Shown one piece after another: positions 50,101 to 57,849 of a stretch of DNA of 64,000 nucleotides. A model generated the notes under the pieces. It did not search any database and was not told where the DNA came from. It worked only from the letters and a program-made list of their open reading frames with translations. Source of the DNA: Pelomonas nitida (GTDB lineage Bacteria; Pseudomonadota; Gammaproteobacteria; Burkholderiales; Burkholderiaceae_C); assembly GCF_043555975.1 (NCBI RefSeq), contig NZ_JBIGIA010000005.1, forward strand, positions 124,001-188,000. The letters run 5' to 3'. Position numbers and translations under genes: made by a program. Position 1 is the first letter of the stretch; each line of letters begins with the position of its first letter.

Positions 50101-52855
50101 CGTGCTGCTGGCCAGCGACAACACGCTCGCCGCCGCCTGGCCCGAAGCCAACCTCACCGACTCGCTCATCGTGCGTGCCCGCGGCACGCTGGACGGCGGG
50201 GTGGGCCCCATCATGCAGGTGCTCGTCGACGGCGTGCTCGTCGGCAGCGCCGAGGTCAAGTCCACCGACAACGCCGACTACCGCTTCGCCGTGCCGCCCA
50301 TGACCGCCGGCCGCAAGCTCGACATCGTCTACACCAACGACACGGCCGACCGCGACCTCTTCGTCGCCTACGCCACCACCCGCAACACCGTCTGGCTGCC
50401 GGGCGATGCCGGCAACACCTATGACAAAGGCAATGGTGTTGCCGCCTTCGACGGCGCGGACATCGTCGCAGGCACTGGCGAGATGTTCTGGAGTGGCGCG
50501 CTGCGCACCACCTGGCCCACGCCGAACATCACCAGCACCGTCACCATCCGCGCCAGCGCGGTGTCCGCCGGCGGCATGGGCGCCCTCATGACGCTGTGGG
50601 TCGACGGTGTCGCTGTCAGCGCCGCCGAGGTCACCAGCGCCACCGTGGCCGACTTCGTCATGCCCACCACCGCCCTCAAGCCCGGCAGCAAGGTGGCCGT
50701 CACCTTCTCCAACCCCGGCACTGTCAGCGGCGTCACGCGCCAGCTCAACGTGCAGTACCTCATTGCCGGCACCACCTACGTGACGCCATCGTCCGCCGGT
50801 GTCAGCTATGTCGCCGGCAACCTGTCCACCATCTGGCCTGCGGCCAACCTCAACGATTCCGTCACGGTGCGCGCCTATGCCCAAATGGCAGGCGGCGTCG
50901 GCGCCACGCTGCAGTTGCGCGTGGACGGGATGATCGTCGGCAGCGTTGAGGTGCGCAGCACCACGCCGGCCGACTACGTCTTCTCCGTGCCCAAGCTGAA
51001 CGCCGGCAGCCGCGTGGATGTGGTCTATACCAACGATGAAAAGGTCAACGGCGTCGACCGCAATCTGTTTGTGCAGTACGTGCGCACCAGCATCGCCACC
51101 CTCGCCCCGTTCGCCAGCAACGTCGTGTTCGACGCCGGTTCGGGCGAGGACGCCGTGGACGGCACGAGTACCAGCGCCAGCACGGGCGCCATGTACCTGA
51201 ACGGCGCACTGCGATTCACGGTGCCGACTGCCGCGCCGACGCCGAGCGCCGCTTACCACGCTGCCTCTCGATTGCTGCAACAGGCGACGTTCGGCCCCAC
51301 GATGGCCGACATCGAGCGTGTGGCACAGATCGGCCAGGCAGCCTGGATTAACGAACAGATCGCCCTGCCCTTCGTTCCCGACATGGTCTCGGCCGTGCAG
51401 TCGCGCTACGATCTCGGCGACGCCTACCGCCCTGGCGGCGCCAACTACACCAGCCGGTGGGTTGGCCAACGCTTCTGGGCTGCGGCCGCCAACAGCCCTG
51501 ACCAGCTTCGCCGTCGTATGGGTTTTGCGCTTCACCAGATTCTGATGGTGTCGCAGGCGGATACCAACCTGCATGACCATGCGCGCGCCTACGCAGCCTA
51601 TGTCGACGCGTTGAATCGCAACGCGCTGGGCAACTACCGCGACTTGCTTCAGGAGGTCGCGCTCAGCCCGGCGATGGGCATCTACCTGTCACACATACGC
51701 AACCGGCCGGAAGACAGCGCTTCGGGTCGCATGCCCGACGAGAACTTCGCGCGCGAGGTGATGCAGCTGTTCACCATCGGTCTGCGCGAGCTCAACAGCG
51801 ACGGCAGCGCCAAACTCAATGGCAACGGCCAGCCGATCGAAACGTATACCAACGACGACGTGATGGCCCTCTCCAAGGTCTTCACCGGATGGAGCTGGGC
51901 GTTTCCTGACTCTCAGCTCACCGAGCAGAACTTCCGCTACGGAAAGCCCGACCTCAGCGCCGCGAACGACCAACGCATCGACATCCTGCCCATGAAGGCC
52001 TATCCAGGGCAGCACTCGACCAGCGAGATTCGACTGTTCAGCGGCAAATCCCAGGCAGTCGTGATACCGGCGGGCACCAACGCCCAAAACAGCGTGAAGG
52101 TGGCGCTCGACGCCTTGTTCAATCACCCCAACGTCGGGCCGTTCATCAGCCGCCAGCTGATCCAGCATCTCGTGACGAGCAACCCGAGCGGGGCCTACAT
52201 CTCGCGTGTCGCCGCCGTTTTCGACAACAACGGCAGCGGCGTGCGCGGCGACCTGGCCGCAGTGGCGCGGGCCATCCTGCTGGACACCGAAGCGGTCTCA
52301 CCCAGCGCGGGTAGCGTGAGCAAGCTACGTGAGCCCGTGATGCGGGTCAGCCACTGGATGCGCAGCCTGAGTGCCACGTCCACGACCGGTGAATACCAAC
52401 TCGACAGCGACCTCACGGCACTCAACCAACGGCCGCTGTTCGCCCCCTCGGTGTTCGGGTATTTCCGGCCCGGCTACATCCCGCCCAACACCGTGTTCTC
52501 CGCCAGCAACATCACCGTTCCCACGATGCAGATCGTCAGCGAAGCCACCACCGCGCAATGGGTGAACCTGGCAGAGCGGATGGCGGGCTCTGGTGCAGGC
52601 TGGACGGGCACCCAAAGTGACGTGATTGCCCAGCTGCAACCGCTGGCCGATCTCGTCGCTGCCGGCCAGCTGGGTACCGTGGTCGATCGACTGAACCTGC
52701 TCCTCCACGCCGGCCGCATGAGCGCCACGCTCAAGCAAGACTTGATGGACGCCATGCTCAACGTCAGCGGCAACGATGCCGCCAGCCACCTCAACCGCGC
52801 CCGTGCTGCCGTTTTCCTGGCACTGGCCTCACCCGAATATCTGGTGCAACCATGA
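47153..52855 (+). CDS. DUF1800 lipoprotein with eleven CBM60-like repeats
   Basis: 1900 residues. The ATG at 47153 gives a lipoprotein signal (VIAAIASALVLSAC, lipobox LSAC, Cys24), so a membrane-anchored surface or periplasmic protein. Residues about 62-1365 hold eleven repeats of 95-130 residues with the core RVDG(V/M)x(V/T)xSVEV ... VDVVYTND...VNGVDRNL, resembling the calcium-dependent xylan-binding CBM60/CBM36 jelly roll. Repeats 1-5 are duplicated almost exactly as 6-10. From about residue 1366 a DUF1800 domain follows (ASRLLQQATFGPTMADIERV, GFALHQILMVSQAD, MPDENFAREVMQLFTIGLRE, NDDVMALSKVFTGW). The gene ends in an ATGA overlap with a DUF1501 gene, a pairing frequent in bacteria. Binding of a polysaccharide is inferred. 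Confidence 0.9.
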   Translation: MQLLRKISRPVIAAIASALVLSACGGGGAGNSTNVATAQAVEQPAHRVIQAAPTTTNAATPTLTLRAYADLAGDVGAMVSVRVDGVVTDSVEVRATAPTDYQLAAPTLKPGSQVDVVYTNDAVVNGVDRNLHVQQISSANTAVLPTAAIVTFDAGNGDAAFDGQNVRAGLGDLYNGGALRMVWPAANLTERLTVRASAISAGGQGAQMVVRVDGVVVGAPEVTSVTPVDYVFAAPPLAVDSRVDVALLNAGTVDGTARGLRVHYLLSGTTVLQPSAGTMFFAAGNGLAAYTSTNFQATTQNLLTTNGALRGKWPAANMTDSLTLRASATLSDNVGPIAQVLVDGVVIGTVEIRSTTPTDITLPSLPIKVGQRIEVVYTNPAAGRSLQLAYAISGKTVLLASDNTLAAAWPEANLTDSLIVRARGTLDGGVGPIMQVLVDGVLVGSVEVKSTDNADYRFAVPPMTAGRKLDIVYTNDTADRDLFVAYATTRNTAWLPGNAGNTYDKGNGAAAFDGADVVPGSSNMLWSGALRTTWPEPNITSTVIVRASAVSAGGVGALMTLWVDGVAVSAAEVTSSTPTDIVMPTTALKPGSKVAVTFSNPGTVSGVTRQLNIQYLIANATFVTPTAAGSTYSNGNLNADWPSVNVTDKLTVRAYADLAGNVGAMVSVRVDGVVTDSVEVRATAPTDYRLAVPTLKSGSQVDVVYTNDAVVNGVDRNLHVQQISTADTAVLPTAAIVTFDAGNGDAAFDGQNVRAGLGDLYNGGALRMVWPAANLTERLTVRASAISAGGIDARMVARVDGVVVGDIEVGSATPVDYVFAAPPLAVDSRVDVALLNAGTVDGTARGLRVHYLLSGTTVLQPSAGTMFFAAGNGLAAYTSTNFQATTQNLLTTNGALRGKWPAANMTDSLTLRASATLSDNVGPIAQVLVDGVVIGTVEIRSTTPTDVTLPSLPIKVGQRVEVVYTNPAAGRSLQLAYAISGKTVLLASDNTLAAAWPEANLTDSLIVRARGTLDGGVGPIMQVLVDGVLVGSAEVKSTDNADYRFAVPPMTAGRKLDIVYTNDTADRDLFVAYATTRNTVWLPGDAGNTYDKGNGVAAFDGADIVAGTGEMFWSGALRTTWPTPNITSTVTIRASAVSAGGMGALMTLWVDGVAVSAAEVTSATVADFVMPTTALKPGSKVAVTFSNPGTVSGVTRQLNVQYLIAGTTYVTPSSAGVSYVAGNLSTIWPAANLNDSVTVRAYAQMAGGVGATLQLRVDGMIVGSVEVRSTTPADYVFSVPKLNAGSRVDVVYTNDEKVNGVDRNLFVQYVRTSIATLAPFASNVVFDAGSGEDAVDGTSTSASTGAMYLNGALRFTVPTAAPTPSAAYHAASRLLQQATFGPTMADIERVAQIGQAAWINEQIALPFVPDMVSAVQSRYDLGDAYRPGGANYTSRWVGQRFWAAAANSPDQLRRRMGFALHQILMVSQADTNLHDHARAYAAYVDALNRNALGNYRDLLQEVALSPAMGIYLSHIRNRPEDSASGRMPDENFAREVMQLFTIGLRELNSDGSAKLNGNGQPIETYTNDDVMALSKVFTGWSWAFPDSQLTEQNFRYGKPDLSAANDQRIDILPMKAYPGQHSTSEIRLFSGKSQAVVIPAGTNAQNSVKVALDALFNHPNVGPFISRQLIQHLVTSNPSGAYISRVAAVFDNNGSGVRGDLAAVARAILLDTEAVSPSAGSVSKLREPVMRVSHWMRSLSATSTTGEYQLDSDLTALNQRPLFAPSVFGYFRPGYIPPNTVFSASNITVPTMQIVSEATTAQWVNLAERMAGSGAGWTGTQSDVIAQLQPLADLVAAGQLGTVVDRLNLLLHAGRMSATLKQDLMDAMLNVSGNDAASHLNRARAAVFLALASPEYLVQP
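47339..50860 (+). repeat. 1761-bp in-frame tandem duplication inside the CBM60-DUF1800 gene
   Basis: Two units of 1761 bp (587 codons), 47339-49099 and 49100-50860, encode CBM60-like repeats 1-5 and 6-10. Large parts are identical at the nucleotide level, including silent sites: for example, from the GTCGACTACGTCTTCGCAGC near 47836 and 49597 onward for about 380 bases. Differences are concentrated in a few patches (e.g. GGGCAAGGCGCGCAG versus GGTATTGATGCGCGC near 47760/49521). A lone eleventh repeat from 50861 follows. Confidence 0.9.
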
Positions 52856-54288
52856 CACGATTCAGCCACACTGGCGCGTCGCGCCGCAGCTTCATCCGCG
52901 CTTTGGGGGGCTTGGCGGCCAGCTCCGCCGTACCGCACCGCGCGCTCACGCTCGCCACCAGCCTGGCCGGCATGGCCGCGCTGGCCACCAACAGCCAGGC
53001 TGCCACGACCAGCGGCTACAAGGCCCTGGTGTGCTTCTACATGAACGGCGGCAGCGACACCCACAACTGGGTCGTGCCCATGGACACAAGCGGTTATGCC
53101 GATTACGCCGGCGCGCGCGGTGATCTGGCCTGGGCTTCCAACCGGCTGCAGCAAATCACAGCGACCGGGCAGGCCAGCGGCCGCAGCTTCGGCATGCCTC
53201 TGGAACTGGCGCCGCTGCGCGACTGTTATGAGGCCGGCCAGGCGGCCATCGTCGCCAACGTCGGCCCCCTCGTGCGCCCCGTCACCAAGGCCGACTACGC
53301 CGCCGGCGTCGGCCTGCCGGCGAAACTGTTTTCCCATAACGACCAGGCCTCCACCTGGCAAAGCCTCGCGCCGGAAGGCGCGGCATCAGGCTGGGGCGGC
53401 CGCATGGGTGACATCCTCATGTCAGCCAACGCGCAACCCGTGTTCACCGCGATCTCGACCAGCGGCAACGCCGTCTTCCTCTCCGGCGGCAACGTCAGCC
53501 AGTACCAGGTTGGGCCGGAAGGCCCTGTGCTGGCCGGCTCCATGTCCGCCGCCAGCGTGTTCGGGTCAACCAGCGTCTCTGCCGCGCTGCAAAAAGCCTA
53601 CGCTGCCAACGCAACCACCGAGCGCCTGCAATCCGAATACGCGCGGGTGATGCAGCGCGGCATGGGTGCCAACAGTGCCTTGCAAGCCGCCATCGCTGGC
53701 GTCAACGTGCCTGCCATCCCCACCACAGCCATCGCGCAAGTCAATGCCGCCGCCACGACGCTCAACCAGCTCAGCATCACCAAGCAACTGCGCATGGTCC
53801 TGCAGATCATCGCGGCCAATCAGGCCTTGGGCATGCGTCGCCAGGTTTTCATGGTGCAGATGAGTGGGTTCGACACTCACAACGCCCAGATGCGCGACCA
53901 ACCCATACAGATGGCGCAAGTGGCGCAGTCCATCGGCTACTTCATGAACGCGCTGACCACGCTCGGATTGCAGAACAACGTGACACTGTTTACCGCATCC
54001 GACTTCGGGCGCACGCTCATTAGCAACGGCTCCGGTAGCGACCACGGCTGGGGTAGCCATCACTTCGTCGTCGGTGGCGCCGTCAAGGGGCGACAGATTT
54101 TCGGCAACTTCCCCGTCACCGCACTGGGCACCTCCGATGACATCGGTTCCGGCCGGCTACTGCCCAGCATGGCGGTCACACAACTGGCGGCGAGCCTGGC
54201 TGGCTGGATGGGCTTGAGCGCATCAGAGCAACAGTTCGTGCTGCCCACGCTCAACAACTTCGGCGCACCGCCCTCGCTGTTGGCCTGA
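52852..54288 (+). CDS. DUF1501 protein with Tat-type signal
   Basis: 478-residue DUF1501 family protein; the family has an alkaline phosphatase/sulfatase-like fold but no firmly assigned substrate. The N-terminus has a twin-arginine signal, SRRSFIRALGGLAASSAV, so it is probably exported folded. Conserved parts are LVCFYMNGGSDTHNWVVPMD, LFSHNDQASTWQS, VFMVQMSGFDTHNAQMRDQP and LFTASDFGRTLISNGSGSDH with WGSHHFVVGGAVKG. The Asp/His-rich motifs (GSDTHN, FDTHN, GSDHGWGSHH) probably bind metal. It starts within the DUF1800 stop (ATGA). The two are likely made together and act on the same surface structure. Confidence 0.91.
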   Translation: MTRFSHTGASRRSFIRALGGLAASSAVPHRALTLATSLAGMAALATNSQAATTSGYKALVCFYMNGGSDTHNWVVPMDTSGYADYAGARGDLAWASNRLQQITATGQASGRSFGMPLELAPLRDCYEAGQAAIVANVGPLVRPVTKADYAAGVGLPAKLFSHNDQASTWQSLAPEGAASGWGGRMGDILMSANAQPVFTAISTSGNAVFLSGGNVSQYQVGPEGPVLAGSMSAASVFGSTSVSAALQKAYAANATTERLQSEYARVMQRGMGANSALQAAIAGVNVPAIPTTAIAQVNAAATTLNQLSITKQLRMVLQIIAANQALGMRRQVFMVQMSGFDTHNAQMRDQPIQMAQVAQSIGYFMNALTTLGLQNNVTLFTASDFGRTLISNGSGSDHGWGSHHFVVGGAVKGRQIFGNFPVTALGTSDDIGSGRLLPSMAVTQLAASLAGWMGLSASEQQFVLPTLNNFGAPPSLLA

Positions 54289-54659
54289 GCTGCCGCGCAG
54301 CCCCTCGATCCCCGGGGGCCGGCGCGTCGCGCCAGCTCGCCGTAGCGCCAAGCAGGCCACCCGCACGCTCCCAACAGCGCCACACAACCTGCAGCAGCAG
54401 GCGGCCCAGATCGTGTGCCTTGTCGACGTGCAGGCCGACTGCTACTGGTAGTGCGAGCCGGCAGCCTTGCCTCTCATCACACAGTCAGCATTGGACTTTG
54501 CGAGTCTTTACGCTCTTATCGCTGAGTGAGCCCTGATCGCGCGACGCTTCCCGCTGGCGTCGCCTCAAGCCCCCGACACAAAATCCTGCACGACGCTCGT
54601 GCTGTCGCCGCCACTCCCTCCTCCGAATGCACCCCGCCCGCCGCGCCCCAACACCCGCC
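54289..54659. other. Intergenic region, no gene seen
   Basis: About 370 bases between the DUF1501 gene and the next lipoprotein gene. It opens with a GC-rich inverted repeat (CCCGGGGGCCGGCGCG, possible weak terminator). A short stretch (54380-54452) reads like the tail of a broken coding frame ending in TAG but is too short to place. The promoter of the lipoprotein gene probably lies in the AT-richer part around 54480-54530; no confident -35/-10 pair was found. Confidence 0.55.
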
Positions 54660-55679
54660 ATGCCCACCCTGTTCACACTCCTCGCTTCGTGCGCTGTCGC
54701 CGTAGGTTGCGGGGGCGGCGCCGACAAGGCAGCGGCCATGTCGTCCACCACAACACCGCCCCTCGCAGCCGAGGCCGGCACGGCCCCGGCCATCAGCCCG
54801 ATCTCGTTCGACGTCGCCGCAGCAACACAAACCGCCGCAGCAGCCGGCGACCTCACCAGCGACGCCGCGCCAGTCGCCCAGGCTGCATCACTTCAGCAGG
54901 CTCGCGTAGAGCGCCTTAAGGCGGCAATTGAGAGCATGAAGGTTTCACAGCACGAGCTCAAACCCGATTGCGATCCTTGCACTGGATGGCGAATCAAGCC
55001 ACTCATTGTCATGGGTACTGAACCCTATGCGGAGTCGATCCCTTCAAACTGGACCGGGACGCGGTACTCGTTTTGGAAGTCCGTCCTGCCCTGGTTCGTC
55101 ATTTATGAAGGCGCTGGGGGAAATCAGGCAACGAACAGTGCCGTGGAAATCAATGGCATTGAAATGTGGGCTTACTCGCTTAAGGACAGGACTTGGTCGA
55201 AGTTGGCGACTGGTCAACACCCAACCTGGAATGGCTCGTATGGTCTTGACGCCACCACCAAGTCGCAAGCGTTCCAAACTTACAAGTCAGCCACGGCAAG
55301 CACTACGGCCTTCGCGCCCACAAAGAGTCACATCGTTCACGGCGGTCTTGGCCAAGTGGAAACTCCATGGAACAGCCAAACTGGCAAAGCTGATCTAGGA
55401 GCCCTGCTCGTATCGGTGCGTTTCAGGCTCATACCCAAAAACCCTGAACTACCGGACGATCGCAGCAAGGCCAACTTCACTCTAAATGTCGGAGCAGACT
55501 ATTACCCTTGGGTGGGTGCGCAGCTCGCTGATTTGAACGCTGCCTATGTACCGGCATCGGGCCTCGGACAGTTCCTCAAGGCCACGCCCGATTGGCGACA
55601 CGCAACTTACTTCGTATCAAAGTCAAGCTTGAGCACAGAAAAAATTCTCAAATCACCGCCACCCGAATTTAAATACTAA
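54660..55679 (+). CDS. Lipoprotein of unknown function
   Basis: I do not recognise the family. From the ATG at 54660 the 339-residue product starts MPTLFTLLASCAVAVGCGGG: a lipoprotein signal with Cys at the end of AVAVGC. A disordered Ala/Thr/Pro-rich segment and a helix (QQARVERLKAAIESMKVSQ) come next. The main domain has a CDPCTGW cysteine pair, SNWTGTRYSFWKSVLPWFVI, VHGGLGQVETPWNSQTGK, a long beta-rich stretch and a C-terminal TPDWRHATYFVSKSSLSTEK. Codon composition of the second half is less GC-rich than that of neighbouring genes, and an upstream ATG (54627) is possible. Converges with the acyltransferase operon, separated by a shared terminator. Confidence 0.8.
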   Translation: MPTLFTLLASCAVAVGCGGGADKAAAMSSTTTPPLAAEAGTAPAISPISFDVAAATQTAAAAGDLTSDAAPVAQAASLQQARVERLKAAIESMKVSQHELKPDCDPCTGWRIKPLIVMGTEPYAESIPSNWTGTRYSFWKSVLPWFVIYEGAGGNQATNSAVEINGIEMWAYSLKDRTWSKLATGQHPTWNGSYGLDATTKSQAFQTYKSATASTTAFAPTKSHIVHGGLGQVETPWNSQTGKADLGALLVSVRFRLIPKNPELPDDRSKANFTLNVGADYYPWVGAQLADLNAAYVPASGLGQFLKATPDWRHATYFVSKSSLSTEKILKSPPPEFKY

Positions 55680-55689
55680 CACCCGAGCA

Positions 55690-57777
55690 CTAAAAAGCAC
55701 CTTCGGGTGCTTTTTTATTGTCCGAAATTTTTAAACCACCCCCAGAAGCCCCAACCATCTCCCCGATCTTTTCAGAAAAGCTATCCACCAAAACGTAATT
55801 CCCATAAGAACTCAAGTGGTCGCCATCAAAATACAGCGGCCGCCCTTTCATGTAAGGAGCACAGTTCGCATTTGGGCACAGCACAGGAAACGGATCCCAG
55901 ACAAATGAATTCTTGAAATCTCCAACCAGCTCTGCCACCGCCTCCATAGCCGGCCTGCGAAGATTCATCAGTTCCTCCCTGTCCATAGCCTGCTCTCCCG
56001 AGCAAACTGGATTACGCTCATTAAACCAATCAGCGCATCTAAACAACGGAACCTTGTAAATCGGCTTTGGCGCCTCCCACAAAATCAACGCCCCCTTTTG
56101 AGAGATATCAGCCAGCTCTTTTTTGGCATCGTCAATAGCCTGACGACGCAGCCGCTCTCGCTTCTCGGTATCAATCTGCGGGTTTGCTCCGCCCCACTGA
56201 TCACGAAGGCGTTGAACCCGTAAAGCGGGAAGGAAAACAATATCCCCGGGCCTGATCTCCGCAGCCAAGTACATGAACGCAGCCTTGGAAAATTCTCTAC
56301 ATTCCTTACTGCCCGAGTCGTGTGGCGTTCGCAAATTAAAAAGCGAACACCCTCCTTTCCCAAGTAGATCAACCCGCATGCCTGTGCGCGAAACGAAGGA
56401 CTGCAGCATTGCGCTGTAACCGACAGCGTGAGAATCACCGATAACGAAAACCTTTCCACCCGCGGGACAATTCTCCGTCGAGTACCTGTTTAAAAAACCT
56501 CCTTCAAAAGGCGTCGATGAAGCAAGCAAACCACATCTATTGTCCTTCTCAGCTTCAAAATTCAGTTTTTCAGGATTCCAATCTCGCCCTTTTGTGACGC
56601 TAAGGGTCAGGGACCTCTTAGCCAATGTCATCGCCGCGCTTGCACCAGAACAAACCGTGGCGATGAGCAGCCCGACAACGACCACACGCCCGCGCGGCCA
56701 GTGCGAGACCAACTTCAAGTTCCGGAATGGCGTCTCCACAAGGCGATATGACGCAACAGCAAAGAACAGCGACAGCGCGATGGCGACGATTTGCTGCCAA
56801 ACCTGATCAACACCAATCGTCCACCGCATCAACACGATGATTGGCCAGTGCCACAAATACAAGGAGTAAGAAACCTTCCCAAACCAGCGAGTCTCCGTTC
56901 TCCTTAGAAAATGTGTCGCGATCAATTCAGACCTTGCAGCAGTCAACGCAATGATCCCAAGAGTGCACACAACGGGCGCAATTGCCCAGGGAAACGGAAA
57001 TCTAGTCGCATCCGCAAAAATCAGAGAAGCAACCAATCCAAAAGAAAACATTAAGCTTGCCGCCTCAGCGACAGGCCGGGGGAGCCTCTCAAGCCACGGC
57101 CGCCATTTGCCGATAGACATATACAAAAGGACTCCAAACGCCAACTCCCAAAATCTGGCAGGAATCAGATAAAACGCACGCACGGAGCCGCCCCACATAT
57201 AGGCAACCCAAATTGAGAGCACGGCTAGGGCGCAAAGCAGCAGCACGGCCGCAAGACGTCGCGCCTTCCCAACCCACAGAAAATATATCAGTGGAAATAT
57301 GATGTAAAACTGCTCCTCAACACCGAGCGACCACGTGTGAGTAAACGGATTAAACTCAGTCTTTGGAGAGAAATAATCATTAGCCCCCGCCGCCAACAAA
57401 AAATTACTCACCCCAAAGAAGGCAGCCAAACCTGTCTTTGAGTTCAAATCACTTAGCCACGCAGATGGAATAAACAGTGTCGCCAGCCAACTTGTCAAAA
57501 GCAGACACACCAGCAATGCAGGCACTATTCTTAGGATGCGGCGAGCATAGAAGGCGACAACAAAGTCGTAGAACTTGCCACGAGCGATCGCCGTTGATGC
57601 GGCCGCCACCACAAACCCTGAGATCGCGAAAAATATGTCTACGCCGATAAAACCGGCCGGCATCCACCGCTCGTTTACGTGATAAAGAATCACGGAAATG
57701 ACGGCGATGGCTCGGAGCCCATCGACAGAAAGGAAATACTCCCCATGCGGGGATTCTTTAGAGACGATCGAAGTCAT
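55690..57777 (-). CDS. OafA/YrhL-type acyltransferase with C-terminal SGNH domain
   Basis: Membrane O-acyltransferase likely to acetylate a sugar of the polymer. From ATG 57777 (AAGGAG four bases upstream; a longer start at 57795 is possible) it has 695 residues. The N-terminal acyltransferase-3 domain spans about 15-360 with ten membrane helices: FLSVDGLRAIAVISVILYHV, GVDIFFAISGFVVA, ILRIVPALL, THTWSLGVEEQFYIIFPLIY and SYSLYLWHWPII. An SGNH hydrolase-like domain follows from about 400: GDSHAVGYSAM (Ser) and a C-terminal DGDHLSSYG (Asp and His). The gene is clearly more AT-rich than its neighbours, suggesting acquisition. The last codons (KKAPEGAF) are encoded by the terminator hairpin itself. 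Confidence 0.9.
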   Translation of the reverse strand: MTSIVSKESPHGEYFLSVDGLRAIAVISVILYHVNERWMPAGFIGVDIFFAISGFVVAAASTAIARGKFYDFVVAFYARRILRIVPALLVCLLLTSWLATLFIPSAWLSDLNSKTGLAAFFGVSNFLLAAGANDYFSPKTEFNPFTHTWSLGVEEQFYIIFPLIYFLWVGKARRLAAVLLLCALAVLSIWVAYMWGGSVRAFYLIPARFWELAFGVLLYMSIGKWRPWLERLPRPVAEAASLMFSFGLVASLIFADATRFPFPWAIAPVVCTLGIIALTAARSELIATHFLRRTETRWFGKVSYSLYLWHWPIIVLMRWTIGVDQVWQQIVAIALSLFFAVASYRLVETPFRNLKLVSHWPRGRVVVVGLLIATVCSGASAAMTLAKRSLTLSVTKGRDWNPEKLNFEAEKDNRCGLLASSTPFEGGFLNRYSTENCPAGGKVFVIGDSHAVGYSAMLQSFVSRTGMRVDLLGKGGCSLFNLRTPHDSGSKECREFSKAAFMYLAAEIRPGDIVFLPALRVQRLRDQWGGANPQIDTEKRERLRRQAIDDAKKELADISQKGALILWEAPKPIYKVPLFRCADWFNERNPVCSGEQAMDREELMNLRRPAMEAVAELVGDFKNSFVWDPFPVLCPNANCAPYMKGRPLYFDGDHLSSYGNYVLVDSFSEKIGEMVGASGGGLKISDNKKAPEGAF
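55691..55716. terminator. Bidirectional terminator shared by convergent genes, overlapping the acyltransferase 3' end
   Basis: AAAAAGCACC-TTCG-GGTGCTTTTT: a stem with a stable UUCG tetraloop and A/T tracts on both sides. It ends plus-strand transcription after the lipoprotein stop (55679) with TTTTTT, and on the minus strand it overlaps the stop of the acyltransferase. Confidence 0.92.
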
Positions 57778-57849
57778 AACACTCCTTCGTACCACTCAAA
57801 AAAAACAAGGCCACCAGTTATTCATTGGAACCGGCGCTTGGGGCAACTT

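Noticed and set aside
49997..51580. A 527-codon minus-strand frame opposite the CBM60-DUF1800 gene
   Set aside because: Repeats on the plus strand give a repetitive antisense frame; no independent start or domain is seen.
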